NCBI GenBank assembly: GCA_963693315.1
Contig: OY856188.1
Span: 200,224,826-200,288,825 of the forward strand
Length of the DNA stretch: 64,000 nucleotides
DNA from: Diogma glabrata
Lineage: Eukaryota; Arthropoda; Insecta; Diptera; Cylindrotomidae
Direction: 5' to 3'
The position numbers were made by a program, and so were the translations under genes. How positions within the stretch are numbered: the first letter of the stretch is position 1; the number at the start of each line of letters is the position of its first letter. The notes beneath the pieces are model-generated. The model was not told the DNA's origin and searched no databases. It worked only from the letters and a program-made list of their open reading frames with translations. This document shows positions 23,783 to 33,750 of this stretch, piece after piece.

Positions 23783-26743
23783 TCAATCCTCAATGGGTTT
23801 ATATTTCTTTAATCTATTTTTGTGTATTTTCTTAATTATATTGCCCTTTCTTATCTCTACATTTGTTTCCTTAATATCTATGACCTCATAGGGTCCTGAA
23901 TAGGGTGCATCGAGTTTCTTTCGATCACCAGCTTTTAACCAGACTAATTCTCCAATTTTCAACTCTATGGGATTTGCGTTTAGATCGTAAGATTCTTTAC
24001 GTTTGATCTTTGCTAGGTGTAGGAGTTCATTTGCTTTAGCGTGTGCTTGCTGTAAGCGATATCTTAATTCTTGAACATAGTCGTCAAGATTGTATACTGG
24101 TGCACTAGTTGTAAATTTTTCGTCAGTTGGTAATGTAGCTAATCTACCGAAAATTAGCTCAAAAGGAGAATGGTTTGTATCCGTATGAGGAGTTATATTG
24201 TAACAAAATACAAAGTAGGGGATCCATTCTTCCCAGTTATAGTCGTTTGTGAATGCAAGTAAGTATTCGTTCAAAACTCTATGATTCCTTTCAATGGAAC
24301 CAAGGGTTTCGTGGTGATAAGGTGTTGAAGTTACGTGCGAGATTGAAAAGAATGAACATACGTGTTTCATAATCTCATTCACAAATTCAGTGCCCATGTC
24401 TGTTTTTAAAATTTTGAAATTACCATATTTCAGAATGAACTTCTCTACTAAGGCTTTCGCTATTGTTCTCGCTTCTTTATTCTCTAAGGGGATAGCTTCT
24501 ACAAATTTAGTTAATTCACACTGAATGGTTAGTATGTACCTGTTCGTGTTTGTTAGCCTTAATGGACCTACTGTGTCCATTGAAATGATCTCAAAACTAG
24601 TCTTTGGAGTCTCAGTTAAGGTTAATTTTTCTTTTACATGTCTAATTTGCTTATTCTTAGTACATAATTCGCATCTACTTATATAATTTTTAACCAGTTT
24701 ATTTAAATTTTTGAAAATATAACGTTGCTTTATTTTAGCTATTGTTCTTCTAATACCAGCATGACCACCATAATGTTTGGTGTCATGGAATTCTTTTATT
24801 ATTTCGAGCATTTTATCTTTGTTTTCAATTCTTAACGGCGCGTCATATATTATAATTTTTAACTTCGTTTGCTTATTTATTTTATTTAAATCCGACTGCA
24901 GTTCGGTAAATTTTCTTTTAAATTCATTCATATCGATATGAGTAAATACTACATCATTACTCTTGAGCGCTAATTTTTCTATATTCTCTGCATGCATGCT
25001 AAATATCAGCTTCTCCAACATAAAATCTAAATTCATACGTGGATTATCACTGTATTGTACTAAAACTTCTTTATCATTAATTGATATATAATTATTATTA
25101 TCTTTATGCGCTTTATATTTTGATTTACATCCCAGTTTCTCCTTCATAGAACCTAAGTTCTTAAGTGGATTATCGCTGTATGTCTTAAATTCATCATTAT
25201 TATTATCATTCTGCAAACTTTCATATATAATAAATTTTAAATTCTTTAGATTCCTCACTTCAGATATCGAGGTGCAGTTCCATGCATAAAGTTGGCCACC
25301 CTTATCCATCTCTGCGTTGTTATTTATCTCGACGTCTTTTGTTTCCTCCTTCTTCTTCATTGCTCTCGTGACGATGTTTACCGTTGTAGGTATCATGGCT
25401 TTTAATGTTTCAGAATCAATTTTTATCCTCGATAATGCATCGGCATTAGTGTTGCTTTTTCCTTGTTTATATATAATTTCGAAATCATAGTCTGACAGAT
25501 CTAACCTTATTCTAGTTAATTTCGATGAAGGATTCTTGTGTGTAAACAGACTGATCAAAGGTCTGTGATCCGTGACTACTTTAAATTTTCTAGCGTAAAC
25601 ATATGGTCTGAAAAAATTGATTGCCCAATGTATAGCAAGCAATTCTTTCTCAATGACCGGTTTATTAATCTCATGTTTGTTCAGTGATCTACTCGCGTAT
25701 GAAATAGGTAGATCCTTTCCAATCTCACCCTGTGAGAGTACTGCTCCTAGAGCGTAATTCGAAGCGTCGGTTGTTATTACGAATGTTTCATTAAAATCTG
25801 GATATTTTAATATAGGTGGGTTGATCAATTTTTCTTTGAGCATTTTGAATGCTTTGTTGCATTCATCTGTCCAATCGAATGTTGCATTTTTCTTCGTTAG
25901 GTTATTCAGTGGTTTGGCTATTTCCGCGAAGTTAGGAATGAATCTTCTGTAGTAATTACAAAATGCTGTAAATCTCTTTGTTTCATCTGCACTAATCGGT
26001 GTTGGATAATTTTTAATGACTTCATACTTCTTTGGGTCCGTTTTAATTCCCTCGTTAGTTATAAGATGTCCCAAATATGTTACTTCAGTTTTAAGGAAAT
26101 TACATTTCTTTGCGTTTAATTTTAGATTATATTCCCTTAATCTTTCGAATGTTTTGATTAAGTTCATGTTGTGATGTTTCAAACTACATCCAAATATAAT
26201 AATGTCATCAACATATAAGAACGCCTCAGCCTCTAGACCTGCTAGTGCAATCGTTAGCATACGTTGAAAACTGTTCGTTGAAATTTTTAAACCAAATGGT
26301 AATCGTTTAAATTGGAATTGACCTTTATTTGTCGAAAATGATGTTAAGTGTCGTGATTCTTTCTCAAGTTCTATTTGATGGAATGAACTCGTTAAATCTA
26401 GTGTCGAAAAATATTTAGCTCTGCCCAGATTGTCAAGGATGTCATCCAATCTTGTTAGCGGGAACTTATCATCCATGATCTTCTTATTTAGTTGTCTAAA
26501 GTCGACCACTAACCTGTAGCTTGCTTGATCGTTTGCACTCTTCTTCGGCACTATTAGTAAAGGTGAATTGTAGTTGCTACGTGATACCTCTATCACGTCT
26601 TCTCTAATAAGCTTGTTTACTTGCTTATCAATTTCTTCTAAATGCGCTTGCGGTAGCCTATAATTCTTAATATATACTGGACTATTTATTGTCCACCACT
26701 GGAATTTTTTGTTTATAGAAGTTGTTTGTTGATAACTTTTCAT
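23783..26743 (-). CDS. 412-like pol: reverse transcriptase, RNase H, integrase
   Basis: A 986-codon frame encodes the replication and integration enzymes of the element. RT lies at about residues 45-240, with the first catalytic Asp in LDLTSSF (116) and the YVDD box at 177-180. RNase H covers about 320-440, with Asp in TTDAS (326), a Glu in EKEL (about 366) and TDHRP (392). A spacer of about 200 residues follows, in which the phrase YSDNPxxNLxxMxEKL occurs twice (about 522 and 564). Integrase has the HHCC zinc site (H657, H661, C691, C694) and the catalytic triad D723, D782, E818, then an SH3-like tail. The frame starts by accident in the protease-RT junction: real reading comes from the 26682-27542 frame, from which it is separated by one indel near 26694. 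All catalytic residues are present. Confidence 0.93.
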   Translation of the reverse strand: MKSYQQTTSINKKFQWWTINSPVYIKNYRLPQAHLEEIDKQVNKLIREDVIEVSRSNYNSPLLIVPKKSANDQASYRLVVDFRQLNKKIMDDKFPLTRLDDILDNLGRAKYFSTLDLTSSFHQIELEKESRHLTSFSTNKGQFQFKRLPFGLKISTNSFQRMLTIALAGLEAEAFLYVDDIIIFGCSLKHHNMNLIKTFERLREYNLKLNAKKCNFLKTEVTYLGHLITNEGIKTDPKKYEVIKNYPTPISADETKRFTAFCNYYRRFIPNFAEIAKPLNNLTKKNATFDWTDECNKAFKMLKEKLINPPILKYPDFNETFVITTDASNYALGAVLSQGEIGKDLPISYASRSLNKHEINKPVIEKELLAIHWAINFFRPYVYARKFKVVTDHRPLISLFTHKNPSSKLTRIRLDLSDYDFEIIYKQGKSNTNADALSRIKIDSETLKAMIPTTVNIVTRAMKKKEETKDVEINNNAEMDKGGQLYAWNCTSISEVRNLKNLKFIIYESLQNDNNNDEFKTYSDNPLKNLGSMKEKLGCKSKYKAHKDNNNYISINDKEVLVQYSDNPRMNLDFMLEKLIFSMHAENIEKLALKSNDVVFTHIDMNEFKRKFTELQSDLNKINKQTKLKIIIYDAPLRIENKDKMLEIIKEFHDTKHYGGHAGIRRTIAKIKQRYIFKNLNKLVKNYISRCELCTKNKQIRHVKEKLTLTETPKTSFEIISMDTVGPLRLTNTNRYILTIQCELTKFVEAIPLENKEARTIAKALVEKFILKYGNFKILKTDMGTEFVNEIMKHVCSFFSISHVTSTPYHHETLGSIERNHRVLNEYLLAFTNDYNWEEWIPYFVFCYNITPHTDTNHSPFELIFGRLATLPTDEKFTTSAPVYNLDDYVQELRYRLQQAHAKANELLHLAKIKRKESYDLNANPIELKIGELVWLKAGDRKKLDAPYSGPYEVIDIKETNVEIRKGNIIKKIHKNRLKKYKPIED

Positions 26744-27542
26744 CCGAAACGTAAAAAATGTCAGCGTATTGTTTACAAATTTCTAAAATTGATTGTTTTG
26801 CTTCGTTATCCAATTCTTCTAAATTTAACTCATCTGAAATCTTTTCAAATCTTTGCTCTAATGTCATACTGCTCTTGATTTTATCCATTCGTAATACATG
26901 ATAGTTTGTAATTGGTACTATCTTTGCGGCTATATCTTTTATTATGACGTCATGTTCTTTTGTGTTTAAAATTTTGACGTTTGCAGTGCCTTTCGCTGGT
27001 ACTATGACATTCGCTATAAATACTCCTTCTTGTATTTCCTGATTGAGTATAACGCTGTCCTCTTTTAAATCTATATTTACTGCTTTAATAACTTCACACC
27101 TTGCTGGTACGATAAATCCGCTCTCATCTGGTAGTCGTGTATTCATTGGTAATACGACTTCTGCTTCATTAATATATATTGAGATTGTATATGTTTCATA
27201 ATCAATTTTGCAACAATTTCTATGCAGAAAATCTCTGCCTAATATGCCATCCGTCACTATTGGAAATTCTTCGTTAATTAAGTGGAATTCCTGCTCCACA
27301 TTATTATTATTAATATTCAAAATCGCATTCACTGTTCCTAGTGAATAAGTTTCATTGCTAGTAACGCCCGTAATCTTACATCTTTCATCCTTAATATTTA
27401 TATGCTCTGTTACTTTATTTACTTTGAGCAGAGAAATATCTGCTCCGGTATCAATTAAAAAATTTTTATATCCTTGCGTTATATTCGTGCGAATTTTTAT
27501 GTAATTAGAATTTGTACTAAGATTTAGCTTAAATATTTTCAT
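26682..27542 (-). CDS. 412-like pol N-terminal part: aspartic protease and linker
   Basis: A 286-codon frame begins with an ATG at 27542 that overlaps the gag stop in an ATGA arrangement. The retropepsin active site DTGA (about residues 32-35) is followed by LLK. The flap-to-C-terminal ILGRDFL motif is near residue 100, as expected for a dimeric viral-type protease that processes Gag-Pol. The rest is the protease-RT linker. The frame ends at 26682 by a shift relative to the downstream RT frame: an extra A in the AATAAATAG run at about 26693 (minus strand) would account for it. Confidence 0.88.
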   Translation of the reverse strand: MKIFKLNLSTNSNYIKIRTNITQGYKNFLIDTGADISLLKVNKVTEHINIKDERCKITGVTSNETYSLGTVNAILNINNNNVEQEFHLINEEFPIVTDGILGRDFLHRNCCKIDYETYTISIYINEAEVVLPMNTRLPDESGFIVPARCEVIKAVNIDLKEDSVILNQEIQEGVFIANVIVPAKGTANVKILNTKEHDVIIKDIAAKIVPITNYHVLRMDKIKSSMTLEQRFEKISDELNLEELDNEAKQSILEICKQYADIFYVSDEKLSTNNFYKQKIPVVDNK

Positions 27543-28813
27543 TGGGATTTTACAATCATGGAGTCGTCCGTTAACTGGACTTCGGAGACTCCTTCCCAGT
27601 TTTCCGCCTGAGTTATATTAACTCTATTACTATTTCTTCTAACATTATTATTATTATTATTATTATTATTAAATTGGTTATAGTTTCCATTCTGTTGGAA
27701 ATTCTTTTTATTAAAATTATTAAAATTTCTATGATTATTTTGAGCAATATTTCTATTTCTATACCCATTTTATTAAAATTATTATTATTAAAATATTTAT
27801 TTTGATTATTATAATTATTAAAATTTCTATTATTTTGGTTATTGTAACCATTAAAATTTTTGTTGTTTTGATAGTTCGCATTTCCTGACCTAAAATTTCT
27901 ACCCATCTGATTTCTAAAATCATCCCTAAAACGTCGCGAATTGAAATGTAGCATGTGCGCGGTTTTAGTTTGCTCTTCTACTTCTGAAGCGTATTGGAAA
28001 TCGTTTCCTGTAATGAGCCTAACCTTGCAGCATATACCGTATTCTTTAGCGGTTCATTTAACCCGATTTTATAAGCATTGAGACCCGCTTGCTCATTTAA
28101 TTTGGTTATAATATCGGTGTGTGCTTCACCCTGCTCTGATACCTGCAGTGAATTCAGTTCCGTAATTAATTGCTCTATTTTATTTCCAAAACTTTCGGCT
28201 GACTGATTACCTTGCCTTGATTGAGCTATCTGAGTTTGTAAATTCAGAGATGTGGATCGTTTCTTGAAAATTTTATTGAATAGTTCTTTAGTTCTTGGAT
28301 TGTCTTCGGTGTTTTAGCAGCTATAAGTTTGGTCTTGGCGTTTGCTGTCAACCTAGTATCTAAGATGAATTTTATCAATTTTTCTTTTTCCTGATTATTA
28401 TTTAGTGTGTCACTAAAGTGTTGTATCAGGTTCAGAAATATTGGCAATTCATTAGATTTGCCATCGAAAATTGGCACAATTTTCAATGTTTTTTCTATAT
28501 CGAAAGACATGTTGTCCAAGTTATCACTCTGTAGAGAAATTTCTAAAAGATTTTCAGAATAGTTTTTTAGTTTTTCTTTGAGTTCTTCGTAAACTTCCGT
28601 GAATCTACTCTTCAATTTATTGGTTATCTCATCATCTGTATCTAAATTTAGCTGTGTGAATAGGGTTCTAAACTCTGTCCTTAAATTTTTTAATTGAGTA
28701 GAACAGTTTAATATGTGTTCATGCGAGAATTCCCTGTTTGGATTCTTTTTTAGATTCGTGAGTGTTCTTTGCAACTCTTTTATTATTTCGTTACCCCTTT
28801 TTACTAATTCCAT
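27539..28813 (-). pseudogene. 412-like gag, split by about three frameshifts
   Basis: The particle protein starts at the ATG at 28813. Residues 1-185 (28244-28813) are largely helical, with a coiled-coil-like stretch and a PIFDGKSNEL-type capsid entry. A shift near 28255 moves reading to a frame continuing to about 27990. A second shift near 27985 leads into an Asn/Arg-rich segment (27954 down to about 27780), and a third near 27770 leads to the last part, which ends in a TGA at 27539-27541. No CCHC knuckle is seen; the Asn/Arg-rich region with long (AAT)n-type codon runs probably serves RNA binding. The breaks lie in A/T-rich runs and could be sequencing indels. Confidence 0.78.
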
Positions 28814-28968
28814 ATATCAAAGTGAACTATCAAAACAAATTATAAAGGTGAACTATCAAAACCACATTATCAAAATATTTTATATCAGAAGAAAATTTAA
28901 AACAACGTAAAATTTATTTTTAAAATATATATTTTTTTTTTATTAATAGAAATTTTTTTTTTGTTTAT

Positions 28969-29190
28969 TTAAACTGTATTCCTTATGATCTCTGTTCTAA
29001 CATTTTTCTTAATACTAGTTTTTATCTTATAGAGTAAAAATAGTATGGCTAATACAACGATTATTACGATTACTATAATTTCGTATTTATTTATTTCGCT
29101 AACGCCCGATTGAATGTTGGTTGCGGAACCAGCTCCATTAGATATAAAGACCTCCTCAGTACGGTCTGGTTTTCTCGCGGAATTTCCCAT
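28969..29190 (-). CDS. Small single-membrane-span ORF inside the 412-like element
   Basis: A 73-codon frame between the primer site and gag. The product starts MGNSARK and has a polar N-terminal half of about 34 residues. It then has one strongly hydrophobic segment, about residues 36-56 (IIVIVIIVVLAILFLLY), followed by a basic tail rich in Lys and Arg. That is the layout of a small membrane-anchored protein with a cytosolic basic end. The MG start suggests possible N-myristoylation, but position 6 is Arg rather than Ser/Thr, so this is doubtful. 412/mdg1-type elements are known to have short ORFs upstream of gag; no function is established. It is intact here while gag is broken. Confidence 0.6.
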   Translation of the reverse strand: MGNSARKPDRTEEVFISNGAGSATNIQSGVSEINKYEIIVIVIIVVLAILFLLYKIKTSIKKNVRTEIIRNTV

Positions 29191-29382
29191 TTAATAATTG
29201 TTATTAGCTATATTATTTTTATTTAATTAAAAAAATTTTTAGAGATTAAATCGTAACGTTAAATATTTAAAATTGTAATTTAGTTTAATTAAAATGAAAA
29301 TAAAAAATTTTTTAGGAACATAAAGTATTTAAAATTATTCTTAACTAGTGTTTGAAATTAATATTTAATGTAAAATTTTATT

Positions 29383-29742
29383 TTAGTTTAATTTTGCTGA
29401 CTTCTTAATTTCCTTCTTTTTCTTTATTATTTTATTTTTCTCTATCTTCAGTTCAGCGGCTTTCTTTAAAAATATAATTTTCTGCTCTTCACTCGAAATC
29501 ACTATCAATCGATGCAAACTGGCAATTTCTTCGTTTAATTTCGCCAGCTGACCTCCTCGTTTTGGCTTGTTGGAAATAAAGCTTGTTTTTTGTTTTTCAA
29601 TTACAACAGGTTTCCTCAGTTTATACTCTTCAATTGAAATCGGTTGCCTCTTGATGAGCTTAAAAAGTTCCTTCTCGTTCGATTTGGTATAGGTCGCCAT
29701 ATAACGTTTGTAATCCACTTCAAAATTATGCGTAAGTTCCAT
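29383..29742 (-). CDS. Small Lys/Glu-rich ORF spanning the LTR-primer site junction
   Basis: A 119-codon frame. The upstream ATG (29742) lies inside the LTR. A second ATG at 29700 overlaps the primer-binding site and would give 105 residues, the more likely start if the transcript begins within the LTR as usual. The product is basic and helical, rich in Lys, Glu and Ile. Its middle part (AKLNEEIASLHRLIVIS) has coiled-coil heptads, and it ends in a poly-Lys-like tail. I recognise no domain. Its position as the first ORF of the genomic RNA suggests an accessory or leader protein (inference). Confidence 0.5.
   Translation of the reverse strand: MELTHNFEVDYKRYMATYTKSNEKELFKLIKRQPISIEEYKLRKPVVIEKQKTSFISNKPKRGGQLAKLNEEIASLHRLIVISSEEQKIIFLKKAAELKIEKNKIIKKKKEIKKSAKLN
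29692..29699 (-). promoter_or_regulatory. Primer-binding site of the 412-like element
   Basis: Minus-strand TGGCGACC directly follows the 5' LTR. TGGCG is complementary to a tRNA 3' end (CCA preceded by G/C bases). The exact tRNA was not identified. Confidence 0.7.
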
Positions 29743-30418
29743 TTAAAAGTTGCACTAAATAATTTATCTTTTTAGTGAGGAGAATTTATATTCAGTCCAA
29801 GAGTCCGTTAGTCAGAACCGTCCAATTTTTATATAACAACACTTTGCTCAAATCAAATGGCTGTTATACTCCAATTGTTAGAAGTCACTTATGCTAGGCA
29901 AAATGGACTTCGTCAGACTTATATATATGAATAAAAACACTTGTTTATAGTTAGACAAATATATAAATCTGAATTTTATTATCGATAATTTCTTCTATTT
30001 ATACAAAATCGATATTACTAAAAATTACACATTTAGCAAAAATATTCTTAAAATTAATTGTTTCATAATGTTAAAAATGTGTCACATAATTTTTATATTT
30101 TCTTTGTAATTTTAATTGACCGACATATTCAGTTTTTAGTTTAAATTTATTACATCATAAAAATAAATGAAAATTATATTATTTACTTATGCACCGTAAT
30201 CATATTTCATTTAATAGTTTTTATGAAATATGAGTTTCGTAAACTTTCTTTCGGTTTAAAATAAATTATGTTTATTTTCACATATGTTTTTTGTTATCGT
30301 GTGAAAATGATTTTGCGGTTTGTTTACTTTAGAATATAATGGAAATTTGTTGTTTATTTTATGTGCGGTCATTGTAAGATTTTGTAGGAGTTAAGGGATG
30401 ATGTGTAGATACATTACA
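29700..30418 (-). repeat. 5' LTR of the 412-like element (719 bp)
   Basis: It begins TGTAATGTATC on the minus strand. A TATATATAAG box is present at about 29918-29930 on the minus strand and may position the transcript start. The right flank is the ATTG duplication (30419-30422). Confidence 0.93.
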
Positions 30419-30679
30419 ATTGAAGACCAATGAAAAATTTAAAAAAATAAAAAATAAATTTAAATTATTGTTTTCTTTATTTTTACTCTTATTTTTATTC
30501 AAACTTTATAAAAACCAATACCCTAATTTTTTACAGATTTCGATACTTTATACACTACTATAATTAATATATAACCTCCACAAAATTGTTAATAATCTTT
30601 GGTAACGTATTTGACATAGCATAATATGCTTTTCGTTTATTATCAAATATAAAACAAAACTTTTTTACTAAAACAAATT

Positions 30680-30960
30680 TGATAGTCTAATAATGGCCTT
30701 ATACGAAGTTAAGCGCTATACACCTGAGCGAAACTATAAAAAAAAGCGAACTATGTTTTTAAAAAATAATGTATATAACGTAATTATAGAAAAAAACATT
30801 ACCGAAACAAAATATTTAAAAAAGAAAAGAAAAACGGAAACATTACATTTTTTTGAAAAAGCTTTATTCGCATTAAAACATTACTTTTTTAAAAACATAG
30901 TTCGCATATTTCGCATAGTTTAGCTCAGGTGTATAGCACGCCTGAAGTTTACTATCAATT
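30680..30960. mobile_element. MITE-like element with about 75-bp terminal inverted repeats
   Basis: The left arm, CGCTATACACCTGAGCGAAA from 30714, pairs with the right arm ending ...GCTCAGGTGTATAGC at 30939. Similarity continues inward through GCGAACTATGTTTTTAAAAA (about 30748-30767 and 30885-30904). A TTGATAGT/ACTATCAA pair at about 30679 and 30952 may mark the outer ends. An accidental Lys-rich open frame spans the interior; it is not a gene. Confidence 0.75.
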
Positions 30961-31195
30961 GAATAAATTGATTTACGCTGCCATCTGAAAGTTGGCATAT
31001 GAACAATCCATATTTAACATTTAATATACAATTAAAAAATATTTAGGCATTTAATCAAGATAATAACTATCCTATCTCTCAAGCTGATCATACACACATT
31101 GTACAAAATTTCACTAAGATTGGTTACGTTGTTACGGAGTTCATCGCGGACAAACATCGTGACACGTGATTTTTATATATAAGATTATTCTTAAG
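30955..31195 (+). mobile_element. Retroposon 3' tail, copy 1
   Basis: About 240 bases repeat at 31716-31953 in direct orientation, sharing TATCCTATCTCTCAAG, TCGCGGACAAACATCGTGAC and the terminal TTTTTATATATAAGA. Such tails recur in arthropod genomes at the end of dispersed retroposons; the family name is uncertain. Confidence 0.6.
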
Positions 31196-31343
31196 TCGCT
31201 CAAACATGAAAATTGCCAAAATTTACCATACAAACTTGTATGAAAAATTTAACCTATTTTCGTATTTCTTTTACGGACAGAAGAAAATAAAGTATTTTAT
31301 ATATTATGCTCAATATTGTCAGTAATTGTCAGTAATAGATCAT

Positions 31344-31620
31344 AAAGAAACTTAAATTATTTAATTGTAGTATAATGAGAAATTTCATAGATAATTTTTA
31401 AAATTATTCAAGTTGTGTTTTGAAATGAAATCCCATATAAATTTTATTGAATTTATTCTCTTTTCCCCCTTTTGCAGCGCCAAAAGAAATTTAAATTATT
31501 TAATTGTAGCAAAATGAGAAATTTCATAGATAATTTTTAAAATTATTCAAGTTGTGTTTTGTATGAAATCCCATATAAATTTTTTTGAATTTCGTTTCTT
31601 TTCCCCCTTTTGCAGTGCCA
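31344..31620. repeat. Two tandem ~139-bp units
   Basis: Units 31344-31482 and 31483-31620 are about 90% alike by eye. Both contain AATTATTTAATTGTAG, AGTTGTGTTTTG and end in CCCCCTTTTGCAG(C/T)GCC. They precede the second retroposon tail and are probably an internal duplication of that element. Confidence 0.8.
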
Positions 31621-31715
31621 TTGCAGCAAATACCGGAACAAAATAATCGCTCAATAACATATGATAGTCTATATGGGCCCTACATGGATGATTAAAAAGT
31701 CGATAAAGCAGGTTT

Positions 31716-32198
<483 letters not shown>

Positions 32199-32434
32199 TG
32201 CGATAGAAAAAAAAGGTGGACTTTTTATTTATTTCATTACTTTTTAGCGTTCCGTTTTATAATTTTCACTACTTACACAGTTTTTTGAATAAAATTGAAT
32301 AATAACATTTTTTCATGTTTTATTTCTACACTTAGTTCCGAATCTATTTAATAAAAAAAACTTCAAAAGTCTTTGGAAATATAGAAAGTGGTAACTTTTG
32401 AATGAAAAATATAGCGAAGTGTAAAATACTCATA

Positions 32435-33031
32435 GGGGCTTATGATTGAAAACGCGTGGAAAACAGAAAGGTCGATGAAACGTGAAACGTAGTATATTGG
32501 TATGATTGAAAACACGCGGCATCAGTTTATTGTACAAAATTGAAACGCAGGGTTAAGCTTGCGTTTAGAATAATTTTGAAACTGAAAAATGTATATTTTT
32601 TACTTAATTTAATATTATTATTAATTTATTAATTTCGAGTGAAAAAATGGAAAATGCTTTAAATTTTAAGCACATTAATTACTTTTAAATTTTAGAAGAA
32701 AAACAATTAGGAGAAAAATAACACATCAAAGCTACATAGTATACGGAATTAGTATAAGAAGAATGAAAGAGAATCCTGATATAGCGAATTATAATTTTTA
32801 TTTTATCCAAATATTTCAATTTTTTACACTTAGAACTTAACACAATTATATTTTTTAACAATCAATATTAGATTTGACAATTAACAAAAAATTATTTTGA
32901 CAATTCTGACAAATCTTTAATTTCGAAAAAAATTCGAACTAACTTTTTATCACGCGTTTTCAATCATTAGGTGAAAGTGAATAATCTTAACCGCGTGATG
33001 TGATTTCCGTGCGTTTTCAGTCACAAGTCCC
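32435..33031. mobile_element. Non-autonomous DNA element with GGG(G/A)CTT termini
   Basis: The left end GGGGCTTATGATTGAAAACG pairs with the right end (reverse complement GGGACTTGTGACTGAAAACG). A second internal copy of TGATTGAAAACGCG occurs inside each end (near 32502 and 32950). The flanks ATACTCATA (32426-32434) and ATAATCATA (33032-33040) match at 8 of 9 positions. A 9-base duplication with GGG ends suggests a Mutator-like (MULE) origin. No coding sequence. Confidence 0.72.
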
Positions 33032-33045
33032 ATAATCATATTTAT

Positions 33046-33750
33046 TAAGGGGGTGGGAATCAGAAGGGGGAAAACATCATTTAAAACCCAGGCATGTGAG
33101 ATATCATATGAAAAAGCAGTTAATTTAAAAATCATTGTAATTTTTTTATAATTTTTTTTTTAGAAATGCACAGTTTTTGAATTATGTATTGTCAAAAAAG
33201 TGGACCACAAATTTGGTCCGCGTCTTGGGTTTCGAGCTTAATTGACAGACAAATTTGAAAAAATTCACAAAGAAGTTTGATAAACTCTGAAAGAAAACTA
33301 TAGCCAAGTTTCACATAATTATTTTTCTATATTTTGAGGGGGTGAGATTGGGAAAGGGCAAAAAATATGAAAGAGCACTTAATTTAAGAAACATTATAAT
33401 TTTTTTAGAGTGCACAGTTTTTGCACAGTTTTTGAGTTATTGTCAAAAAAGTGCAGCAAAAAGTTGGTCCCCCTCCCCTACGTTTCTTCGTTGATTGACA
33501 GAAAAATTTAAAACAACTCATAGACAGGAAATTTGATAAACCCTTAACGAGCAAAGTCACAAATAATTTCATGCCCATATGTTTAGGGTATGGGAGTGGG
33601 GAAGAATGAAAGAAAGGTTTTTTGTATTGTCAAAAAGGTGCAACAAAAAGTTGGTCCCCCCCTACGTTTCGACATTGATTGACAGACAAATTTGAAAATA
33701 TTTATAGAGATAGGAATTTGCTAAACCTTGAACGAAAACTATAGTGAAGT
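33046..33750. repeat. Three diverged tandem units (about 170-290 bp)
   Basis: Units start near 33046, 33341 and 33586, each with a GGGGGTG-like start, then GTCAAAAAAGTG, a TTGGTCC block, TTGATTGACAGA and an ATTTG(A)TAAAC end. Lengths differ because of internal indels. It looks like a small old satellite or an internally duplicated element. No coding content. Confidence 0.7.

Larger units (their letters stand above)
22917..30418 (-). mobile_element. 412/mdg1-like Ty3 (Metaviridae) LTR retrotransposon, complete
   Basis: A 7.5-kb element on the minus strand: 5' LTR 29700-30418, primer site TGGCGACC directly inside it, two small ORFs, gag, protease, RT-RNase H-integrase, polypurine tract AAGGAATAAGGG, and 3' LTR 22917-23632. 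The LTRs look identical except for one 3-base indel, and a 4-base ATTG duplication flanks the element, so insertion was recent. There is no env. Length, small 5' ORFs, absence of a CCHC knuckle in gag and 4-base duplication all fit the 412/mdg1 group. Gag carries about three frameshifts and pol one, although catalytic residues are intact. Related families in flies are germline-active elements controlled by piRNA. Confidence 0.92.

Noticed and set aside
30693..30923. 76-codon Lys-rich frame
   Set aside because: It spans both arms of a terminal-inverted-repeat element; Lys/Phe content follows from A/T runs.
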